Below, piece by piece: positions 1-10,800 of a stretch of DNA of 64,000 nucleotides (positions within the stretch are counted from its first letter, which is position 1; each line of letters opens with the position of its first letter). The notes beneath the pieces were generated by a model. It was not told where the DNA came from. It made no database searches and was given only the letters and a program-made list of their open reading frames with translations. A program made the translations under genes and the position numbers. Location of the stretch: contig NZ_JBNLBH010000132.1 in the NCBI RefSeq assembly GCF_050303215.1, positions 62,001-126,000 on the forward strand, in the 5' to 3' direction. This DNA comes from Haliangium sp050303215 (GTDB lineage Bacteria; Myxococcota_A; Polyangia; Haliangiales; Haliangiaceae).

Positions 1-1887
1 CGAGATCGACGGGTCACCCGTGAACCGCGGGTGGAGGGCGTTGTCGACGACCGCCAGGTCGACGCCGACGTGGACGGCGAGCCCCACGCGGGTGCGGCGG
101 TCGAGTTTCGCGACCGCGCCGCGGTCGACGAGTTCGAGCTCGATCTGCCCGACCGCCAGGATTAGGTCGCCGACCTCGTCTGCTCGTGGCCGGCGCAGGA
201 TCGGCGGCAACCGGCCGCTCACGAGGATCTCGTCCACCCCCAAGAACAGACGGGCTTGCTCGGGCAACGCGGGGGTGAGGTCGCCCTCCATCAGGCCGCT
301 GTTCCACAGCAGGTGAAGCAGCGCGTTGGCGGCCTCGATCGGCGCGACCAGACGCAGCGCCGAGGCCGGAGGAGGCATCTCCGGGGGCGCGCCGTCGAAG
401 CGGGCCGGGCCCCGAGAGGCGGGATGAAGCGCGGGCTGGTCGGCGACCAGGGTGACTCCCAACCGGGTTCGCAGGGTGTCCTGCGGAGAGCGCTCGATCG
501 CGCTCACCTCGGCACCGAGTGTGATGTTCACGGCGGGGAAGGTGCCGGTGCCGACCCTCAATCGGTGCTCCCGCTGCACGCGCTCGATCGCGTCGAGGGC
601 GCCGTTGTGCAGATCGCCCAGGAGCTGGTCGATCTCGCTTTCGATCGAGCCGTACAGGTGGCTCTCCATATTGGGGCCCAAGTCGCCCGCGACCGAGTCG
701 AAGTACTGGTTGGCCAGGCCGTTCACGAAGTGGGGCTCGATGGACTCGACCGCGACGGTGAGGTCGCCGCGCTCGAAGAGCAAGGGGGCGACGGCGTCGT
801 CCTTGCGGATCGACAAGCCGAAGGAGATGTTCAGCGCGATGGTCACGTAGCCGCTCAGGTCGATGCTGCCGAACGGCGTGGAGTACGAGCCCTCGGTGTC
901 GACCTCGACGCTCGGGAAGCGCACCGAGATCGCGCCGGCGCCGGCGGCGACCTCGACCGTGACGTCGCCAACGCGCGCGCCCAGGGCGCGCAGAATGAGG
1001 GTCGGCGGGTCGGCCAAGAGCGGATCGGGGAGCGCCGCGAGCAGATCCAAGGCGCGCATGCGCAGGGTTAGCAGGTCGGCCAAGTCGCGGATTTCTACCG
1101 GCGAGGTCGACAGATCGCCGGGAACGCCGTCGTCGAAGAAGGCCGGTCCCAGGTGTAGGTCCGCGGCGTTGTCGAGCCTCAGGGAAGGGGCGCCGGTGGC
1201 GGTGACCGCACCCGGCATGTAGTCATCGGCCCAGAGGATGTCGAACTCCACCCGCGACTGGCCGTCGGGGGCGTCGCCGGCGACCACGGTGATGTGGTTG
1301 ACGCCCGGCTGCGGGGTGTACTCGACCGAGAAGCGCCCCTGCTCGTCGACCGCGACCGGTTGGTCATCGACCCGCACGGCCACGTCGCAGCGCTCGTCGA
1401 CCGAGCCGTGGACCTCGACCGTGGTGGCGCCGGCGCCGCCCAGCTCAGCGCCGGGCAGCGGGCTGTCGACCGCGAGTGAGGCGGCGCCGTCGATCACCTG
1501 AATCGCGGCCTCGGCGCACCGGGGAGCGGCCGCGTCGTCGTCGACACAGGCGCGGAGGGTGAGCTGTCCGGCGGCCGCGAGGCGGAGTCGGACTCCCGAC
1601 GGCGTCGTGGTCAGGGTCGCCGCGTCGGGCGGGGTGATCGTGTACTCGACGGTCGCGTCGGCGGCCGGGGGCGACTCCACGTCGGTGCCCGGCGCGACGA
1701 AGCTCGTGACCACGTCCAGCTCCCGGCCCGCGCAGTAGATGGCCCGCTGGGGACTCGGCGACAACCTGATGTCGGGGGGCGCGGGCGGCGGTGGCGGCGG
1801 TGGCGGCGGGGCCCCGCGGTCGCAGTTGATCGTCGGCGCGAGGGCCAAGGTGAGAGCGAGGGCCAAGGCGGTTCGAGCGTGTTGCAT
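1..1887 (-). CDS. Secreted or lipid-anchored surface protein with Ig-like domain, 3'-truncated by window edge
   Basis: The reading frame is open without a stop from an ATG at 1885-1887 down to base 1, so at least 629 codons are present and the C-terminus lies outside. The N-terminus is a hydrophobic signal (MQHARTALALALTLALAP) followed by Cys-23 in TINC, a poor lipobox, so lipidation is possible but not certain. A run of about ten prolines follows, typical of surface-protein linkers. Residues about 130-230 look like a glucodextranase-B/bacterial Ig-like fold (SPLPGA start, GRFSVEYTPQPGVN end). The remaining 400 residues, rich in Asp, Leu and Val, match no family I recognise. The next gene upstream on the same strand is another lipoprotein, 109 bases away, so the two may be co-transcribed. 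Function unknown. Confidence 0.75.
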   Translation of the reverse strand, partial: MQHARTALALALTLALAPTINCDRGAPPPPPPPPPAPPDIRLSPSPQRAIYCAGRELDVVTSFVAPGTDVESPPAADATVEYTITPPDAATLTTTPSGVRLRLAAAGQLTLRACVDDDAAAPRCAEAAIQVIDGAASLAVDSPLPGAELGGAGATTVEVHGSVDERCDVAVRVDDQPVAVDEQGRFSVEYTPQPGVNHITVVAGDAPDGQSRVEFDILWADDYMPGAVTATGAPSLRLDNAADLHLGPAFFDDGVPGDLSTSPVEIRDLADLLTLRMRALDLLAALPDPLLADPPTLILRALGARVGDVTVEVAAGAGAISVRFPSVEVDTEGSYSTPFGSIDLSGYVTIALNISFGLSIRKDDAVAPLLFERGDLTVAVESIEPHFVNGLANQYFDSVAGDLGPNMESHLYGSIESEIDQLLGDLHNGALDAIERVQREHRLRVGTGTFPAVNITLGAEVSAIERSPQDTLRTRLGVTLVADQPALHPASRGPARFDGAPPEMPPPASALRLVAPIEAANALLHLLWNSGLMEGDLTPALPEQARLFLGVDEILVSGRLPPILRRPRADEVGDLILAVGQIELELVDRGAVAKLDRRTRVGLAVHVGVDLAVVDNALHPRFTGDPSIS

Positions 1888-1996
1888 AATATGTTCACAT
1901 TGCGAGAGCTTGCGGTTGTCGTGAATGGCGGCTCAACAGGTGTGATGAGGCTCGGCGCGCCTGCCGCCTGAGCCGCGCCGGGACGTCGGCGCGTGC

Positions 1997-3751
1997 CTAC
2001 GGCGCTGGGACCACGGCGACATACTTCTGGTCAGCGCTCAGTCCGGTCAACGAGTCGAGAACGGTGCCGCGGTTGTCGTACAGCGCCCCGGTGCTGTTGT
2101 CGTTGCCGCCCACCACCCAGGCCATGCCCCCGGCGGGGTGGATGGCGATGCTCCAGATGACGCCAATCCCGGTGATGTTACGGCGCACGTTCCCCAACGA
2201 GTCGAGGATCGTGACGCCGTCGGCGTGACCCACCCACACCTCACCGGTGGTCCTGTCCACGCGAACGTTGAACGGCGCGGCGCCCACATCGGTGGTGTGC
2301 AACACCTCGAGCGTCGGCGAGATGTGCAGCACCCGGTCGATGCTGCCTGGAACATCCGGGTGCCTGCGCTCGGCGACGAACACCGAGCCGTCGCCGGCCA
2401 CGTCCACGGACACCGCGTACCAGACGAAGTAGTCGCGACGGTCGATCATCGCGCGCGTGCTCAGGTCGCCCTTGCGAAGGTCGCCGCCGACCGTCCAGAT
2501 GACGCCGTGATCCTCATCCACCACCAGGTCGAGCCCGCCCATCCCGGATATCTCGGTGGCGTTGCCGCCGTCGTGGTCGAATCGAGTCACGCCACCGATG
2601 TTGGCGTAGACGTGATCGGCCGTGACCGCGACCGCGCCGTCGCCGCTGAGCGCGAAGCGCCGATTGCCGCTCGCGTCGTGTCCCACGATCTCGTTGGTCA
2701 CGTTCTCGGCGGTCACGATGAGGTCACCGCCCGGTGCCATGGCGAGATAGCGTCGGCCGCCAACGGTCTGTGAGGTATTGAACCCGACCAGATCGAGGAC
2801 CGGTGAGTGCCCGCGCGCGTCGATGTCGAGCACCCTCAGCCGGTCGTCGAAGGGAGGGGTGTCGTAGTCGCTGTCGGCGTTGTCGAAGATGGCGATTCGG
2901 ACCGACTCCCCGGGGGGCGGTGAGGCGTCGTCGTCGAGTACGGTCACGATCACGGCCTGGTCGGGCGCCTCCGGGGTCAAGAGGGTGAGGGTGACTGACT
3001 CGTCGAACTGGTCGTCGTCGTCCACGCCGGCGACGGTCACTGACTGGTGGGCATCGAAGTCATCCGCGGTGAAACTGAGGACACTGGGGTCTACCGAGAC
3101 CGCGTCGGGGTTCGCGCTCACGACGGCGACCGACACCGCGGTCGATGGCGCCCGTGACAGGCGCACCGAGAGCGTGGTGGAGGTGCCTTCGTCCACCACG
3201 ATGTGCCCGGGGTCCACCACGATGTGCTGAACGTCGTTGTCGATGATGGTCACGGCCACTTCACTACGGTTCGAGCCGTTCGCCGAGGCGAGGATGGTGA
3301 CCTCCTTGTCGACTGGGTCGGTGTCGTCCGTACTGGTGACGACGACGGCTCGTGGCGCGTCGAAGGTGTCGGGGTCAAACCTGAGCGTGGCGGGCGCCAC
3401 GGACGCTACGGCGGCGTCGGCGCTGTGAAGCGTCACCTCCACGTCACCTGCGGGGGCGCTCGCGAGGTGGACCGCGAACGTCGCCTGCTCGCCTTCGACG
3501 ATCGACAAGGCGGCGGGAGTCACGATGATGGCAACGGGAGCCGGCGCGGCGTCGGGTGGTACGCGCACGGACGCGTCGCTCGGGTCGCCTCGGTCATCGG
3601 CGTCCGGTGTGCCCATCGGCGCCGAGGCGTCGGGCGTCTCGGACGGTGGGCACGGCGAATGCACTTCGCCACATCCGTGCAGGGAGAGGAGCAGGGTAGC
3701 CGCGGCCGTCGTACGAGCCGACACTAACGGGTTTGATCGTGTGAGTTTCAT
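1997..3751 (-). CDS. Lipoprotein with two Calx-beta-like repeats and a C-terminal beta-propeller
   Basis: The frame extends upstream to 4015, but I start it at the ATG 3749-3751. This begins a classic lipoprotein signal (MKLTRSN..., hydrophobic core, lipobox LHGC), and the upstream extension is not signal-like; GAG lies 3 bases before the ATG. The 584-residue product has an acidic Pro/Asp-rich linker (residues about 30-75). Two roughly 110-residue repeats follow, each starting with an (V)VEG/DEG(E/T) motif and ending in IIDND or VLDDD, the Calx-beta pattern that usually binds calcium. The C-terminal 300 residues contain repeated G-DLVVDED, GDGSVFVAE, TGEVWVGHADGV motifs of an NHL/SMP-30-like propeller. 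A cell-surface adhesion or sensing protein is the likely role; the ligand is not inferable. Confidence 0.8.
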   Translation of the reverse strand: MKLTRSNPLVSARTTAAATLLLSLHGCGEVHSPCPPSETPDASAPMGTPDADDRGDPSDASVRVPPDAAPAPVAIIVTPAALSIVEGEQATFAVHLASAPAGDVEVTLHSADAAVASVAPATLRFDPDTFDAPRAVVVTSTDDTDPVDKEVTILASANGSNRSEVAVTIIDNDVQHIVVDPGHIVVDEGTSTTLSVRLSRAPSTAVSVAVVSANPDAVSVDPSVLSFTADDFDAHQSVTVAGVDDDDQFDESVTLTLLTPEAPDQAVIVTVLDDDASPPPGESVRIAIFDNADSDYDTPPFDDRLRVLDIDARGHSPVLDLVGFNTSQTVGGRRYLAMAPGGDLIVTAENVTNEIVGHDASGNRRFALSGDGAVAVTADHVYANIGGVTRFDHDGGNATEISGMGGLDLVVDEDHGVIWTVGGDLRKGDLSTRAMIDRRDYFVWYAVSVDVAGDGSVFVAERRHPDVPGSIDRVLHISPTLEVLHTTDVGAAPFNVRVDRTTGEVWVGHADGVTILDSLGNVRRNITGIGVIWSIAIHPAGGMAWVVGGNDNSTGALYDNRGTVLDSLTGLSADQKYVAVVPAP

Positions 3752-4275
3752 CTCGTATGTTCTTTTGCTGTGACGATTGGTCTCATTATCGGCATCGGCC
3801 CGCGCGACTCGCGAGGAGCAGCGTGGAGCCTCGCGTGCCCTCCCTATCGCAAATCTCAGGCCAGAAGCCTCGACCGCAGAGTAGGTGTGTGATCTCGAAT
3901 GGTTGCCGAGCGGCGGTGTCTCGATACGAAACATTCCTCGAATGAGATGTGTCCATATTGCGAGTTCAATCGCGATAGGACGTGTGCAGTCGACACGCTC
4001 ATACGTTTCGGACACGTTGACGCCGACGCCGGCGACGGTCTGGTTTCAGGCCGATGGGGCCCGTGCGCGTCTACGTGGGAGACGTCGCCGGCGCGGTCAG
4101 CACGCCGCCGGCGTGGTGCTCGTGCCAAGGCAGCGCAGGAGGCGAACCACCAGCGCACGCAACCGGTCGATTGCTGCTCGGTCAGGCGGTTGGCAGCCGC
4201 GTTCGCTCGCGCCGGTACGGCGTGCGCCTGAGCTCGGGCTCGGGCTGTGGGCAGGGCGGCCGCTTGGCCGACGGC
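3752..4275. other. Intergenic region, no gene seen (524 bp)
   Basis: No frame here has convincing codon bias or a recognisable domain. The part next to the lipoprotein gene (about 3755-4010) is noticeably less GC-rich than the flanks and should carry its promoter. The part next to the aldolase gene (4030-4275) is GC-rich and is only crossed by frames antisense to neighbouring genes. Confidence 0.5.
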
Positions 4276-5118
4276 TCAGGACTCGCCGAGCGCGCGCGTG
4301 AGCTCTTCGCGGATGATGTCGACAAGGTCGCGGCCGTCGACCAAGTCGCGGCCGGCGACCCGATCGCGGCCGGTGGCTGGGCCGGCGCTGGGGCCCGGGG
4401 CGGCCGCGGCGGTCGCTCCTGTGGGCGCGGGGGAGCGGGCGAGGGGGTGGCGGCCGGCCTGGTCGGCGGCGCGGCCGAGCTTGGCCTGGGCGCGGGAGGC
4501 CAGGAGGCGGGGGAATGCTTCTTCGGGCAGCGGGGTGACGCCGCCGAGGGGCTGGGCCAGCACGGCCACGCGGGCCAGGTGCTCGACCAGCTCCAGGCGC
4601 AAGTAGGCCTGCTCGAGGTCCGCGCCCCAGGCGATGGCGCCGTGGTTGCCGAGCAGGGCGGCGTCGACGTCGTCGACCACGCGCGCCAGGGCGGCGACGG
4701 CGTCCGGGCCCGGGGCCGCGAACGGCAGCTTGGGGATGGCGGGCCCGATCGAGACCACGGCTTCGGCGATGAAGGGTCGCTCGATGGGGTTTTGCGGGCT
4801 GCACGCGATGGCGGTGGCGTGCGGCGGGTGGGCGTGCACCACGGCGCCGATGTCGGGCCGGCGCTGGTACACGGCGGCGTGCAGGCTGAACTCGCTGAAC
4901 GGCCGGGCCGAGCCGGCCAGGCGCTTGCCGTCGCCGTCCACCTCGATGAGGTTGCCGTCGTCGACCGCGCGCTTGGAGGTGGCCGTGGGCGTGGCCAGGA
5001 ATCGGCCCGGGCCCAGGCGGGCGCTCAGGTTGCCGTCGTGGTTGGCCACCCAGCCGCGCTCGTGCAGGACGTGGGCGAGGTCGATCATCTGCCGCCGGAG
5101 CTGTCGCGCCGCCTGCAT
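4276..5118 (-). CDS. Class II aldolase (fuculose-phosphate type) with C-terminal encapsulation-peptide-like tail
   Basis: This 280-residue protein has the class II aldolase/adducin fold: GNLSARL (about 29-35, phosphate loop), catalytic Glu-76 in SEFSLH, and zinc ligands His-95 and His-97 in HAHPPH plus His-159 in GNHG. The family cleaves phosphorylated deoxysugars such as fuculose- or rhamnulose-1-phosphate to lactaldehyde and DHAP. The catalytic domain ends near residue 215. A 35-residue Pro/Ala/Gly linker follows, then a charged amphipathic helix (about 251-278, with the unit GRDLVD repeated). This linker-plus-helix layout is how cargo enzymes are targeted into bacterial microcompartments. 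It is the last gene of an operon with two BMC-P shell genes, starting 3 bases after the stop of the preceding one, which supports a cargo role. Substrate is inferred from the family only. Confidence 0.88.
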   Translation of the reverse strand: MQAARQLRRQMIDLAHVLHERGWVANHDGNLSARLGPGRFLATPTATSKRAVDDGNLIEVDGDGKRLAGSARPFSEFSLHAAVYQRRPDIGAVVHAHPPHATAIACSPQNPIERPFIAEAVVSIGPAIPKLPFAAPGPDAVAALARVVDDVDAALLGNHGAIAWGADLEQAYLRLELVEHLARVAVLAQPLGGVTPLPEEAFPRLLASRAQAKLGRAADQAGRHPLARSPAPTGATAAAAPGPSAGPATGRDRVAGRDLVDGRDLVDIIREELTRALGES

Positions 5119-5121
5119 GGG

Positions 5122-5474
5122 CTAGCCTCGCTCCTCGGTGGCGTCGCCGCCGGGGGTCGCGTCACGGTCGCGGGGCGGGCCCTCGACCTGGTCCACGATG
5201 CCCACGATCAGGGATCGGATCGGCACCTGCGCGCCCACGTCGAGGATCTGGCGGACTCCGGTGCCCTCGGTGAGAACGACGACCAGGTCGCCGGGGCCGG
5301 CCTGGGCCTGGTCCACGGCCAGGAAGCTGGCGCCGCGGTCGTGACCGGCCGCGACCGAGTCAGCGTCGAGGTCGTCCGGGCCGGGATCCACGGGCTGCAC
5401 GATCATGAGCTTGCGCCCGTGGTACACGGGGTGCTTGACCGTGGACACCACGTTGCCGATCACGCGGCACAGCC

Positions 5475-5478
<4 letters not shown>
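5122..5478 (-). CDS. BMC-P microcompartment vertex protein (EutN/CcmL family), copy 2
   Basis: The 118-residue protein begins MRLCRVIGNVVSTVKH, the hallmark start of EutN/CcmL pentamers that cap the vertices of bacterial microcompartments. It keeps the central AGPGDLVVVLTEGTGVRQ segment and the closing SLIVGIVDQVE strand. A charged, probably disordered 17-residue tail rich in Asp, Arg and Gly follows and is absent from the shortest family members. The ATG overlaps the TGA of the upstream paralogue by ATGA (5475-5478), and the aldolase starts 3 bases downstream, so the three genes are one transcriptional unit. The larger frame that continues upstream to 6462 is antisense to msrA and is not the gene. 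Confidence 0.92.
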
Positions 5479-5771
<293 letters not shown>

Positions 5772-5856
5772 GCTGCCAGGCTACTGCTCGGGCCCGCCGC
5801 AGGTCAACTCCGCCGGGTGGGAAGCACGCGCATCCGAGATGGGCTACACCTGACCC

Positions 5857-6525
<669 letters not shown>

Positions 6526-6532
6526 CCGGGCG

Positions 6533-6556
6533 CTGCTGACACCACGCTGTCAGCAG
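6533..6556. promoter_or_regulatory. Palindrome copy 1, candidate operator of the VOC-WYL operon
   Basis: Perfect 9-base inverted arms CTGCTGACA and TGTCAGCAG are separated by CCACGC. The inner 18 bases (6536-6553) recur identically at 6578-6595. It sits in front of a gene pair that encodes a WYL/DeoR-type regulator, and such regulators commonly bind palindromes near their own operon. No T-run follows, so a terminator for msrA is less likely. Confidence 0.5.
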
Positions 6557-6577
6557 TGAGAGGCGCGCGCGGGGCTA

Positions 6578-6595
6578 CTGACACCACGCTGTCAG
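6578..6595. promoter_or_regulatory. Palindrome copy 2, candidate operator of the VOC-WYL operon
   Basis: The 18-base core CTGACACCACGCTGTCAG is identical to copy 1 and starts exactly 42 bases (four helical turns) downstream of it. The outer arms have decayed here, leaving a 6-base core arm. It ends 60 bases before the glyoxalase-fold gene start. The phasing would let two dimers bind the same DNA face. Confidence 0.5.
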
Positions 6596-6655
6596 GACGG
6601 CCGTGGCAGCTTGTCCTCGTCGGGCCGCGAGCCCGCACGAACCACGGAGATTCTC

Positions 6656-7081
6656 ATGGACAAGCCCAAGAACCCCACCAAGCTGTTTCCCCTCATCATC
6701 ACCAACGATCTGGCCGCGGTGCGCGCCTACTACGTGGACGTGCTCGGCTGCGAGCTGACCCACGACCTGGACGGATACCTGCAAGTCCGCTTCGGCAAGG
6801 AGGCCGAGGCGCCGGAGCTGTGCTTCATGCCGCCCGGTGGCATGGCCGCCGTCGGCGCGGCGGCCAAGGCCTTCCCCGGCGAGGGCGTGCTGGTCAGCGT
6901 GCCGACCGGGGACGCCGACGCCCACCACCGCCTGCTGGAGCAGCGCGGGGCCTCGATCGCCAGCCCGCCGGCCGACAAGCCCTGGGGCTGGCGCAGCTTC
7001 CTGGTCCGCGATCCCAACGGCCTGATCCTCGACTTCTTCCACGTGTTGGCGCAAGCTGACGCCGCGGATGCGGCGAGCTGA
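6656..7081 (+). CDS. VOC (glyoxalase/bleomycin-resistance fold) protein
   Basis: This 141-residue protein has the paired beta-alpha-beta-beta-beta layout of the vicinal-oxygen-chelate family. LAAVRAYYVDVLGCEL lies near the start, and WRSFLVRDPNGLILDFFHV is the usual closing strand with the last metal-ligand region. The clear first ligand (usually His near residue 8) is absent, so metal dependence and activity are uncertain. I start it at ATG 6656 because GGAG lies 7 bases upstream; an in-frame upstream extension to 6611 lacks this. The stop lies 14 bases inside the next gene, a WYL regulator, so the two are translationally coupled. Small-molecule or antibiotic binding under control of the partner is plausible but unproven. 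Confidence 0.85.
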   Translation: MDKPKNPTKLFPLIITNDLAAVRAYYVDVLGCELTHDLDGYLQVRFGKEAEAPELCFMPPGGMAAVGAAAKAFPGEGVLVSVPTGDADAHHRLLEQRGASIASPPADKPWGWRSFLVRDPNGLILDFFHVLAQADAADAAS

Positions 7082-7754
7082 TCGACTCTTCCAGATCGTA
7101 TCGATCCTGCGCGGGCGTCGGCTGACCACGGCTGCGCAGCTCGCGGCGCGGCTCGAGGTGTCCGAGCGCACCGTGTACCGCGACGTCGCTGACCTCATGC
7201 GCTCGGGAGTCCCGATCGCGGGCGAAGCCGGGGTCGGGTATCAGCTCGACAAGCACTTCGAGCTGCCGCCGCTCATGTTCCGCGTCGACGAAATTCAGGC
7301 GTTGGTGCTCGGGGTCCGCATGGTCGAAGCCTGGGCCGATGACGAGCTGCGCCAGGCCGCGCGCGCGGCCCTCGACAAGATCGAGGCCGCGCTGCCGGCC
7401 GGCAAGCGCAGCATCATCGACACCACGGCGCTGTTCTCGCTGTCGTTCCAGCTCTCGGACGACACCCGCCGCGAGCTGGGCCGGCTGCGTCGCGCAGTGG
7501 ACGAGCGCCGCAAGGTTCGGCTCAGCTACCGGGACGGCGCCGACGCGATCACCACCCGGGTCGTGCGGCCGCTGGGCCTGTACTTCTGGGGCAAGGTGTG
7601 GACCCTGGCCGCCTGGTGCGAGCTGCGCACCGGGTTTCGCGTGTTCCGCATCGACCGCATCGAGGCCGCCGAGCCCTGCGACGAGACCTTCGCGCTCGAG
7701 CCCCCGGTCACGCTCGAAGACTTCGTGCGCGAGATCCGCGCCCGCGACGGCTGA
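7068..7754 (+). CDS. YafY-type transcriptional regulator (HTH plus WYL domain)
   Basis: Residues 1-60 form a DeoR-like winged helix-turn-helix (MRRADRLFQIVSILRGRR, SERTVYRDVADL). Residues about 135-205 are a WYL domain, with the pattern RKVRLSYRDG, VVRPLGLYFWGKVWTLAAWCELR and FRVFRIDRI. The family senses ligands, often nucleotides or small metabolites, and frequently controls an adjacent glyoxalase-fold gene, as here. The start codon overlaps the upstream gene by 14 bases. The twin palindromes at 6533-6595 are the obvious candidate binding sites for autoregulation. The 228-residue length is normal for the YafY class. Confidence 0.93.
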   Translation: MRRADRLFQIVSILRGRRLTTAAQLAARLEVSERTVYRDVADLMRSGVPIAGEAGVGYQLDKHFELPPLMFRVDEIQALVLGVRMVEAWADDELRQAARAALDKIEAALPAGKRSIIDTTALFSLSFQLSDDTRRELGRLRRAVDERRKVRLSYRDGADAITTRVVRPLGLYFWGKVWTLAAWCELRTGFRVFRIDRIEAAEPCDETFALEPPVTLEDFVREIRARDG

Positions 7755-7838
7755 GCCGCCGGCGCGTGGCTGCCGAGGTGGCGGGCGGACGCATGAGCGC
7801 GCCCTTGGCGGGGTCGGCCGGGTGTCGTATCGTCGTCG

Positions 7839-10800
7839 GTGACCGCCATGGAGTACCCGGATGCAGTGGCGTTTCCTGCCGTGGCGGTGGCCCGCGTGCG
7901 CGAGGCGACAGCGGGCGACACGTCGGCCCCGCGCGGGAGCGGGGTGTTCCTGGGGCCGGAGCGGGTGCTCACCTGCCTGCACGTGGTCGCGCACGCGCTC
8001 GACCGCCCCAGTGACTTGCTCGTCCAGGCGGCCGACGCGCCCAGTCTGGCCAGCCGGGTGCGCGCGATCCATGCGCTGCCGGTGGCACGTGATGCGCGCG
8101 GGCGCCCGGCGCCGCCGGATCGCGACGACGTCGCGGTGCTGGAGCTGGAGCGCCCGATCGCGGCCGCTGTGCGCTTGAGCTGGGTGCTGGAGGGGCTCAC
8201 GGGCGGGGCCGCGGTCACCTACGCGGGCTTCCGCAACGCCGAGTCGGCGCAGGCCATGGAGGCGGTCCCTTCGCAGATCACGCGCTACGACGGCGCGCGC
8301 GGGGTGTGGGAGCTGCGCGACCCGCCCGCGGCCGGCTTCAGCGGCGGGCCGGTGGCGGTCATGGACGGCGGCGAGTGGCGGCTGGTGGGGCTGGTGGTGT
8401 CGCGCCTCGACGACGAGCCCAAGCGCACGTGCTGCATCCCGGCGGCCGGCGTGCGCGAGAGCCTGGTCGCGCTCGGGGTCGATGTGCCCACCGCGGCGAC
8501 GCCATATCGCTGCATGGCGACCATGCCCGCGGGCTTCATCGCCCGCCGCGAGCTGGACGAGCTGGTCGCGGTGGTGCTCGATGTGGCCGGCGCTGGCGGC
8601 CCCGGCAGCGTGGGGGTCACGACCGCGGTGCAGGGCGCGGGTGGGTTTGGCAAGACCTCGCTGGCGCGGGCCCTGTGCTGTGACCCGCGGGTACGCGCGG
8701 CGTTCCCCGATGGGATCTTGTGGACGACCTTGGGCGAGCACCTGGCCGAGGACGCGCTCACCGGCAAGGTGCTGGATCTGATCCGGTGGTGGTGCGGCGA
8801 CGATCCGCCGCTGTTCACCGAGGTGGGCGCGGCCAGCGCCGAGCTGCGCCGGCGGTTGTCGGAGCAGCGCGTGCTCGTGGTCGTGGACGACGTGTGGCAG
8901 CGCCATCACCTCGATCCGTTCTTGGGCTGCGGCCGGGTGGTGCTGGCCACGACCCGCAATCGCCGCGCGCTCCCGCTCGACTGCCGGCGGGTCGCGCTCG
9001 ACACCATGGCGCCGGAGGAGAGCGCGGCGCTGCTGGGCCGTGGTCTCGACCTGTCGTCCGAGGTCGGACTGAGCGCGTTGGCGGCGCGCCTGGGTCACTG
9101 GCCCTTGCTGCTCGGGTTGGCCAACGCCCGCTTGCGCGACTTCGTGCGAACGCATGGGCTGGAGGTGCCGGCGGCGCTGGCCAAGCTGAGCGACAAGCTC
9201 GCGCGCCGAGGCTTGACCGCCTTCGACGAGACCAACGCGGCCGCCCGCGAGCGCGCGGTGCGGATCACGATCGAGCTGAGCCTGGACGCGCTGGCGCCGG
9301 ACGAGCGGCGTTGCTACGAGCGGCTGGGGATCTTTCCCGAGGACGTCGAGCTCCCCATCGCGATGCTGGCCCGCTTCTGGGGCACCGCGGCCGGGGCCGC
9401 CGACAATGGCATCGACGCCGAGGAGCTGTGCGAGCGGTTGTATGGCCTATCGCTGGTGCAGCACCTGGATCTGCGCGCCGGGACCATCCGCGTGCACGAT
9501 GTGTTTCGGCAATTCTTGGCCGATCGCGGCGGTGTCGGCGCGGCCGCGGTGCACGCGAGCTGGCTGGCCGGGGCCCGGCCCGAGAGCGGTCGCTGGTCCG
9601 ACTTGGCCGCGGGCGCCGGCTACGCCTGGCGCTACCTGGGCTATCACCTCCGCGGCGCCGAGCAGGTGGACGAACTGGCCGCGCTGCTGCTGGATTTCGG
9701 CTGGCTCGAGGCCAAGCTGGGCGCGGCCGGGGTCACCGAGCTGATCGCGGACTACGAGCTGCTGCCCACGGAGCACCCGCTCAGCCGCGACGCCCGCCTG
9801 GTGCGCGACGCGCTGCGGCTGTCGAGCCACGTGCTGGCGCGCGACCCCGGTCAGCTCCCCGGCCAGCTCATCGGCCGCCTCGGCGGCTTCGACCGGGCCC
9901 CGACGGCGCCGCTCACGGGCTTGCTCGCGCGCTGCCGCGGCCCGCATTCGTACGGGTGGCTCGAGCCGATCGTGGCCAACCTCATCCCGCCCGGCGGCCC
10001 GCTCCTGCGCACGATTTTCGGTCACACCTCGTGGGTGTGGGCGGTGGCCATGAGCGCGGATGGACGCCGAGCGGTCTCGGGTTCGTGGGACCACACCGTG
10101 AGGGTGTGGGATCTGGACCATGGCGTCGAGGAGTTCACGCTGCTCGGACACTCGGCCGAGGTCAACGCGGTGGCGATCACGGGAGACGGCAGCCGAGCCC
10201 TGTCGGCCTCGTCCGATAGGACCGTGAAGGTGTGGGACTTGGGCGATGGGGGCGCGCTGCGCACGCTCACCGGGCACACCGACGAGGTCATGGCGGTCGC
10301 GGTGACCAGCGACGGCGCGCGCGCGGTATCGGGCGCGGTGGACGAGACCGTGCGGGTGTGGGACCTGGCCACCGGGGACGAGCTGCGAGTGCTCACCGGT
10401 CACGCGGCGATGGTGATGGCGGTCGCGGTGTCCGCCGACGGCGAGCACGTGGTCTCGGGCTCGGCCGACGCCACCGTGAAGGTGTGGGAGCTGGCCTCTG
10501 GGCGCGAGCTGGGCACCTTCTCCGGCCATGAGTCGGTGGTGATGGCGGTCGCGGTGACGGCTGCGAGGGGACGGGTGATCTCGGCCTCACAGGACAAGAC
10601 CATAAAGGTGTGGGAGCTGGCCTCTGGGCGCGAGCTGCGCACGCTCGTCGGTCACACCGACTGGGTCAACGCGGTGGCGGTGACGGCAGACGGCACGCGG
10701 GCGCTGTCGGCGTCGCACGACGAGACGGTGCGGGTGTGGGACCTGGACAACGGGCAGCAGCTCGACCAGTTCACCGGGCACGCGGCCGGGGTCAAGGCGG

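Noticed and set aside
256..1071. Plus-strand frame opposite the first gene
   Set aside because: The minus frame stays open for the full 1887 bases with a signal peptide and Ig-like domain; the plus frame is its shadow.
6533..6595. Rho-independent terminator of msrA
   Set aside because: Neither palindrome is followed by a T-run, and the exact duplication with 42-base phasing fits an operator better.
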